Below, one piece after another: positions 60,001 through 64,000 of a DNA stretch of 64,000 bases. Source of the DNA: Apium graveolens. Taxonomy: Eukaryota > Streptophyta > Magnoliopsida > Apiales > Apiaceae. The notes beneath the pieces are model-generated. The model saw only the letters and a list, made by a program, of their open reading frames with translations, was not told the DNA's origin and searched no databases. The translations under genes and the position numbers were made by a program. The first letter of the stretch is position 1. Each line of letters begins with the position of its first letter. The stretch covers positions 67,821,648-67,885,647 of the forward strand of contig NC_133650.1 in NCBI RefSeq assembly GCF_009905375.1, in the 5' to 3' direction.

Positions 60001-60422
60001 TTGTGCCATAGCCAACTTTCATCTTGACTTGCTTTACTGAGAAGACAAGTAACAGATTCTGTATTTGATGAGTTGAAGTCAGCTAAGTACACATTTCCTT
60101 TTCTCACTTTAGAGAGAACCACTTTGTTGCTCCTCTTGTTTGTCACAACACAGTCTTCTGTAGTAAAGGTTACTGAATTGCCTTTATCATAAAGTTGACT
60201 GATACTCAATAAATTGTGCTTGAGACCATCCACTAAGGCAACCTCCTCAATGATGACATTGTCTTTTGAAATCAAGCCATATCCCACAGTATAACTCTTG
60301 TTGTCAATTCCAAAAGTAATACTTGGGCCAGCTCTTTCCTTGAACTCTGTGAGCAGGGTAGAATCTCCAGTCATGTGTCTTGAACAACCACTATCCAAGT
60401 ACCACAGATTCTTACTGTTTCC
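57084..60422 (-). pseudogene. Element D pol (PR-IN-RT-RNase H), broken
   Basis: Domains are as in A: protease DSGCSRHMTG (~60390), pre-integrase His/Cys domain, integrase with HMDLFGPV, SDNGTEF and NGVVERK, linker with motif cluster (58912-58995), RT with YVDDIIFGS (~58015), and RNase H ending at 57084. Breaks are a frame change near 59210, a stop at 58388-58390 (a Gln codon changed to TAA) and a one-base deletion near 57530. It lacks the A triplication and thus shows the family's normal RT start. Confidence 0.92.
58912..58995 (-). promoter_or_regulatory. CCGACGGAT motif cluster in D integrase-RT linker
   Basis: Four copies (CCGACGGAT, CCGATGGAT, TCGACGGAT, TCGATGGAT) are spaced about 24 bp apart, matching the A cluster at 5925-6031. 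Confidence 0.7.
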
Positions 60423-60460
60423 CTGCACATATTAAAATCAAATCAAGTTGATTTTGGTAC
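60423..60460 (-). other. Intron-like gag-pol junction of D (38 nt)
   Basis: On the minus strand it begins GT after TGG, contains the gag TGA and TTGATTTGATTTTAAT, and ends TGTGCAG before GGA, the first pol codon. The layout and length equal those of A, and the frame relation between gag and pol is also the same. Confidence 0.45.
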
Positions 60461-62837
60461 CCAAGTTTCCTTGGGTCCTGCCTTGTTAGCTTTCTTCTTT
60501 TGTTTCTTAGGTTTGATCTCATTTGACTTGGGGATATCAGATTCATCCTTAGTCATCTGAGTTGGACCTTTGAAACCATTCATTAAAACAGAATTATCAT
60601 GCACATTTTGATTAACAGGAAATGGCATGCTATTTGCAAACATGTTATTCCAGTAGGTCATGCTAAATGGCATTTGAGGCATACTAAATGCAGCATAATA
60701 AGGATTAGGTGCAAATGGCATATTAGCAAACTGTGCATTCATATTCTGTATAGACATAGCATTCATAGGCATAGAAGGCATAACACTCATGTTGGGAAAA
60801 GAAGGTGGTACAGTCATGGAAGTAGGCATGGCAAGTTTGCAATTAACAGATAGATGATTAACACTACCACACTTAATACAGATTTTTCTTGGAGCATATT
60901 TATCAGGTGTATAGTTGTTATGTTTGTTAATCCCCACTTTACCATTTCTATTGTTTTTTTAGCCCCTGTTTTAACCTCAATCTTTTCTAGTCTGTCATTC
61001 AATTGCTTGATGGACAGATGACCAACATTCACTTTCTTCTCCTTCTCCACTTGACTAGATTCTCCTGAAATAAAGGTTTTGGAAACTGATCCATATTTTT
61101 CATTTAACTTAGCAAGTTTGGATTTACTCACAGGTTTGCTCACAGCCGACGGATGAGGATTTATGTCACTCGACGGATAACCTTTTTGATTATCCAACGG
61201 ATGACTCTCATCATCCATCGAGTCTACATCTGTTAGTAATCCTTCAACCAAATTGGATTCCAGCTTCTCTTTACTCTTTTTCCAGGCTGCATCACAGAAA
61301 GACTTAATACCTTGAACTTTGGTGATTGAGCATGGACATCTCTAGATGATTTCCATGCCTTAATCACATCATGTTCACGATCAAGCTGCTTCTTCAAAAT
61401 TTCTTCTTTCTTCAAGGACTCAGTTAATTCCTCCTTAGCAATCTTATATATTTTATTCTCAATTTTTTAAATTCAATTAACTGAGACTCTAGTGCATTAT
61501 TCCTCTCACTTAAAAACAAATTGTTTTCTTTGATTTTTGCATTTTCCTTAGTGAGGGACTTAAGTGTTATACGCAAATGATATAATTCTGTAGACATGTC
61601 ATTTATTGCATCATTACACTCAGCTTTAGATAAATGTGCAAGGTTAGTGGCGATTACCTGAATACTTGAAGAACTTTCTATGTTTCATCAGACTTGGCCA
61701 TTAGGGCTAGATTGACATAGCTGAAATCTTCATCCTCATCCAAACCATCTGCTGCCCAGTCATTTTCTTGTGTAATAAAAGCCCTTTTCTTTTGTTTGAG
61801 CAACTCAAAATACTTCTGTTTATAATCCACAGGCTCAAACTTTTTCTTGCTGGAATCTGACTTTCTACACTCACTGGCAAAGTGCCCTGCCAAGCCACAT
61901 TTGAAACATTTGAATTTTGATTTATCCACCATGTTTCTATTTGGCTTAGCTGCTCCAAAGTTCTTCTTGAACTTGAGCTTGGCAAATCTTCTGGAAAAAA
62001 ATGCAAGATGTTAATCAATATCATCCATATCATCCTGGCTCAAAGAATCTTCATTTTCTGCTACCAGCCCCTTTCCCTTGTTTTCACAGACCTTTGAAGT
62101 AGACTCAACAACTTCTATCTTCATCTCCTTCTCTTTCTCTAATTCAGCAACCAGTGCAATGGAACCTCCTTTCTTTCTCCCTTTCTCATTCTTTCATCTT
62201 GCTCTATTTCAAGCTCATAAGTCTTTAGAATTCCATACAGTCTTTCTAGTGTAAACTCCTTGTATTCTTGTGAATTTCTCAACGAGACTGTCATTGGTTT
62301 CCATTCTTTTGGAAGGGATCTCAGGAATTTGAGGTTAGAATCTTTGGTTAGGTAGACTCTTCCATGCAGCTTCAGAGCATTTAGTAGCTTTTGAAATCTA
62401 CTAAAGATATCAGTGAGGGTTTCACCTTCTTCACATTGGAAATGCTTATATTGCTGAATTAGTAACTACATCTTGTTTTCTCTAACTTGTTCAGTGCCAT
62501 CACAAATTATTTGAATGGTGTCCCAAACCTCCTTGGCTATCTTGCAATTGATGATGTTGTCAAACATGTCACCATCAACTCCATTGAATAATATATTCAT
62601 GGCCTTCTTGTCTTTCCTGACTTGTTCAATATCAGGATCCGACCATTCATGCTTTGGCTTGGGAACTGATGGCTCATTTCCAGTTGCAGCTCTTATTGGT
62701 ACATGAGGACCTTTCTCTATGCAATCCACATAGGCCTCATTTTGAGAAAGAAAATGAAGATGCATCTTTACCTTCCAGTGATGGTAATTATCTTTGTCCA
62801 GAAAAGGAATCTTGACTCCAATATCCTTCTTATTCAT
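60443..62837 (-). pseudogene. Element D gag, broken
   Basis: The ATG at 62835-62837 starts MNKKDIGVKIPFLDKDNYHH, as in A. The first knuckle (CFKCGLAGHFASEC) lies near 61875-61915 and the second (CIKCGSVNHLSVNC) near 60840-60880, here with its final Cys intact. There is a stop at 62466-62468, where A has Gln, and further frame changes near 62190, 62000, 61680, 61420 and 60960. The motif cluster is at 61144-61222. The natural TGA lies at 60443-60445. Confidence 0.9.
61144..61222 (-). promoter_or_regulatory. CCGACGGAT motif cluster inside D gag
   Basis: Four copies (CCGACGGAT, TCGACGGAT, CCAACGGAT, ATCCATCGAG) occupy the same linker as the A cluster at 3692-3770. Confidence 0.7.
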
Positions 62838-62883
62838 CTTGCTGTTTGTTATGATCTTTAAACTCTTTGTGCTTCAAGATCTT

Positions 62884-62895
62884 GATCTGATACCA
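62884..62895 (-). other. Element D primer-binding site (tRNA-iMet, one mismatch)
   Basis: On the minus strand TGGTATCAGATC lies two bases after the LTR. It differs by one base from the TGGTATCAGAGC of A, B and C. Confidence 0.85.
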
Positions 62896-62897
62896 AT

Positions 62898-63954
62898 TGT
62901 TAGTCCCTAACAATACAACAAGAATTACAGAAGGGGGGGTTGAATGTAATTCTGGCTAATTTTTGAGATTAATGAAAAATGGTTCTATCTTAATAATATA
63001 TAAGTGTTTGATTTGCAAAGTGCAGAATAAAGAGTTAGATAAATCAAAACACAAGTAATAAAAATACAAGTCTTTAAAACTTTCTGGTGAATTTGAGTGT
63101 ATCCACTATATATATATATATATCAAGAGAACCCTGTGAAGCTTGAATAGCTCACAGCTGCTTACAAATATGAACAACTAAACTTACAGAGAAATGCTAC
63201 AGGATACAGCTTAAAATTATTTCAATAAGAATGTATTTGCTTAGTTTTGTTGTTGTTCCACTTGCTACTCTTGGTTTATATATCATCAAGATTACATAGT
63301 AATAAGACAAGATAATAAAACAAAACCTATCAAGTCTAATACCATGTTGCTTCACTACTCTATTCCAGCATCTTTGAATATCTTCATAATAGCATGAAAA
63401 TGGTAATGCTTCTTTGTTCTCAAAAACCCAGCTGAATAGGCTGCCACATTCCTTTTACAAACACTCGGCGCATGTGACTGTGTTGTCACTGTCAACAGAT
63501 GTTTGAATTTATCATCCGTCGGGTACGTGATTATCATCCGTTGGGCTGCCTTGTTGATCATCCGTCGGGTAGCTTTGTTGATCATCCGTCGGGTAGCTTT
63601 GTTGATCATCCGTCGGGTAGCTATTTGACACTTGACTTCATTTCATTTGTGCAGAATTACAAGATTTCTTATATTTACAATTAATCAACCTATTCTGCAT
63701 ATCTAATTAAAGTCATCATGACTTTTATGCTACTACAGAATCTATACAAAGGTGTTTACAGAAATGTTCTACATGACTTATTGTTACATAAGCTACTCAC
63801 TCGATGGATATCAAATCATCATCCGTCGGGACTATATTGAGTCATCCGTCGGGACTATATTTGATCATCCATCGAGTGCTACATTTTTCACTAAGTTAAA
63901 TCTACTAAGGTGTTTTGTTAATGTAATCATCAAGTTTACAACATATTCCCAACA
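62898..63954 (-). repeat. Element D 5' LTR
   Basis: 1057 bp, the promoter LTR of the minus-strand element. It has the motif array at 63510-63625 and further copies at 63800-63880, and ends TTCCCAACA before the duplicated ACATC. Confidence 0.93.
63510..63625 (-). promoter_or_regulatory. Tandem ATCCGTCGG array in D 5' LTR
   Basis: The motif recurs five times, and the last three copies are identical units of 24 bp (each with TTGATCATCCGTCGGGTAG). The A LTR has dispersed copies here instead of a strict tandem array. Confidence 0.8.
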
Positions 63955-64000
63955 ACATCAGTGGTCGTTAAAGTTCACTGACCCGGATATTTTACTGGTT

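Larger units (their letters stand above)
50737..63954 (-). mobile_element. Element D: second copy of family A (SIRE-like copia)
   Basis: 13,218 bp with LTRs at both ends (50737-51800, 62898-63954) and the target duplication ACATC (50732-50736 and 63955-63959). Gag, pol and envelope-like ORFs match those of A closely over their whole length, on the minus strand. It is not interrupted by another transposon but is broken by many stops and frameshifts. About 30 LTR differences by eye make it roughly as old as A. The insertion lies in the untranslated leader of the Athila-like element. Confidence 0.95.
49236..64000 (+). mobile_element. Athila-like gypsy element, 5' end only, split by D
   Basis: An LTR (49236-50677) is followed by a primer-site-like sequence and a short untranslated leader, cut at 50736 by element D and resuming at 63960-64000. 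The LTR start (TGATAAGTGGATTTTATATC) and the GCGCC..TGCC.GGGA primer site are typical of the Athila/Tat gypsy branch. Coding parts lie beyond the window. Confidence 0.6.

Overview
The window is nuclear DNA of a flowering plant, most likely a eudicot. It is AT-rich, filled with plant-type Ty1/copia and Ty3/gypsy LTR retrotransposons nested in one another, and carries one spliced, probably plastid-targeted methyltransferase gene. The plant family cannot be fixed from sequence alone. There are no bacterial operons and no CRISPR array.

Layout. (1) 1-987 is the 5' end of an old copia element on the minus strand: start of gag, leader with tandem repeats, primer-binding site, and an LTR that resumes at 41997-42012. 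(2) Element A (988-41991, plus strand, TSD ATTTA) is a decayed SIRE-like copia element with an envelope-like third ORF; it sits inside that old LTR. (3) Element B (13387-41082, minus strand, TSD ATATA) is a second SIRE-like family inserted in the 3' LTR of A. (4) Element C (16259-30639, minus strand, TSD ACAAC) is an apparently intact Tekay/Del-type gypsy chromovirus with about 4.2-kb LTRs, inserted in the envelope-like ORF of B. LTR divergence, counted by eye, falls with nesting depth: A about 4%, B about 2%, C about 0.2%. (5) 42013-49235 is the least transposon-filled part: a gypsy solo LTR (43137-46547, TSD ATTAT), a SINE fragment, and the host methyltransferase gene (47109-48329, minus, two exons). 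(6) 49236-64000 is the 5' end of an Athila-like gypsy element, split by element D (50737-63954, minus strand, TSD ACATC), a second copy of family A.

How the parts work together. A, B and D share one plan: LTR, gag with CCHC knuckles, protease-integrase-RT-RNase H, an untranslated spacer, an envelope-like ORF behind its own TATA box, polypurine tract, LTR. All three also carry an intron-like gag-pol junction whose removal would put gag and pol in one frame. The most striking feature is a short family-specific motif spread through the same five places of each element (LTR, gag linker, integrase-RT linker, pol-env spacer, env linker): CCGACGGAT in A and D, TATCAGAACTTA in B. The two families use unrelated motifs in equivalent slots, which resembles the family-specific motif arrays that self-encoded anti-silencing proteins recognise in VANDAL transposons. 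A, B and D are all broken by stops and frameshifts. Only C looks capable of making its proteins.
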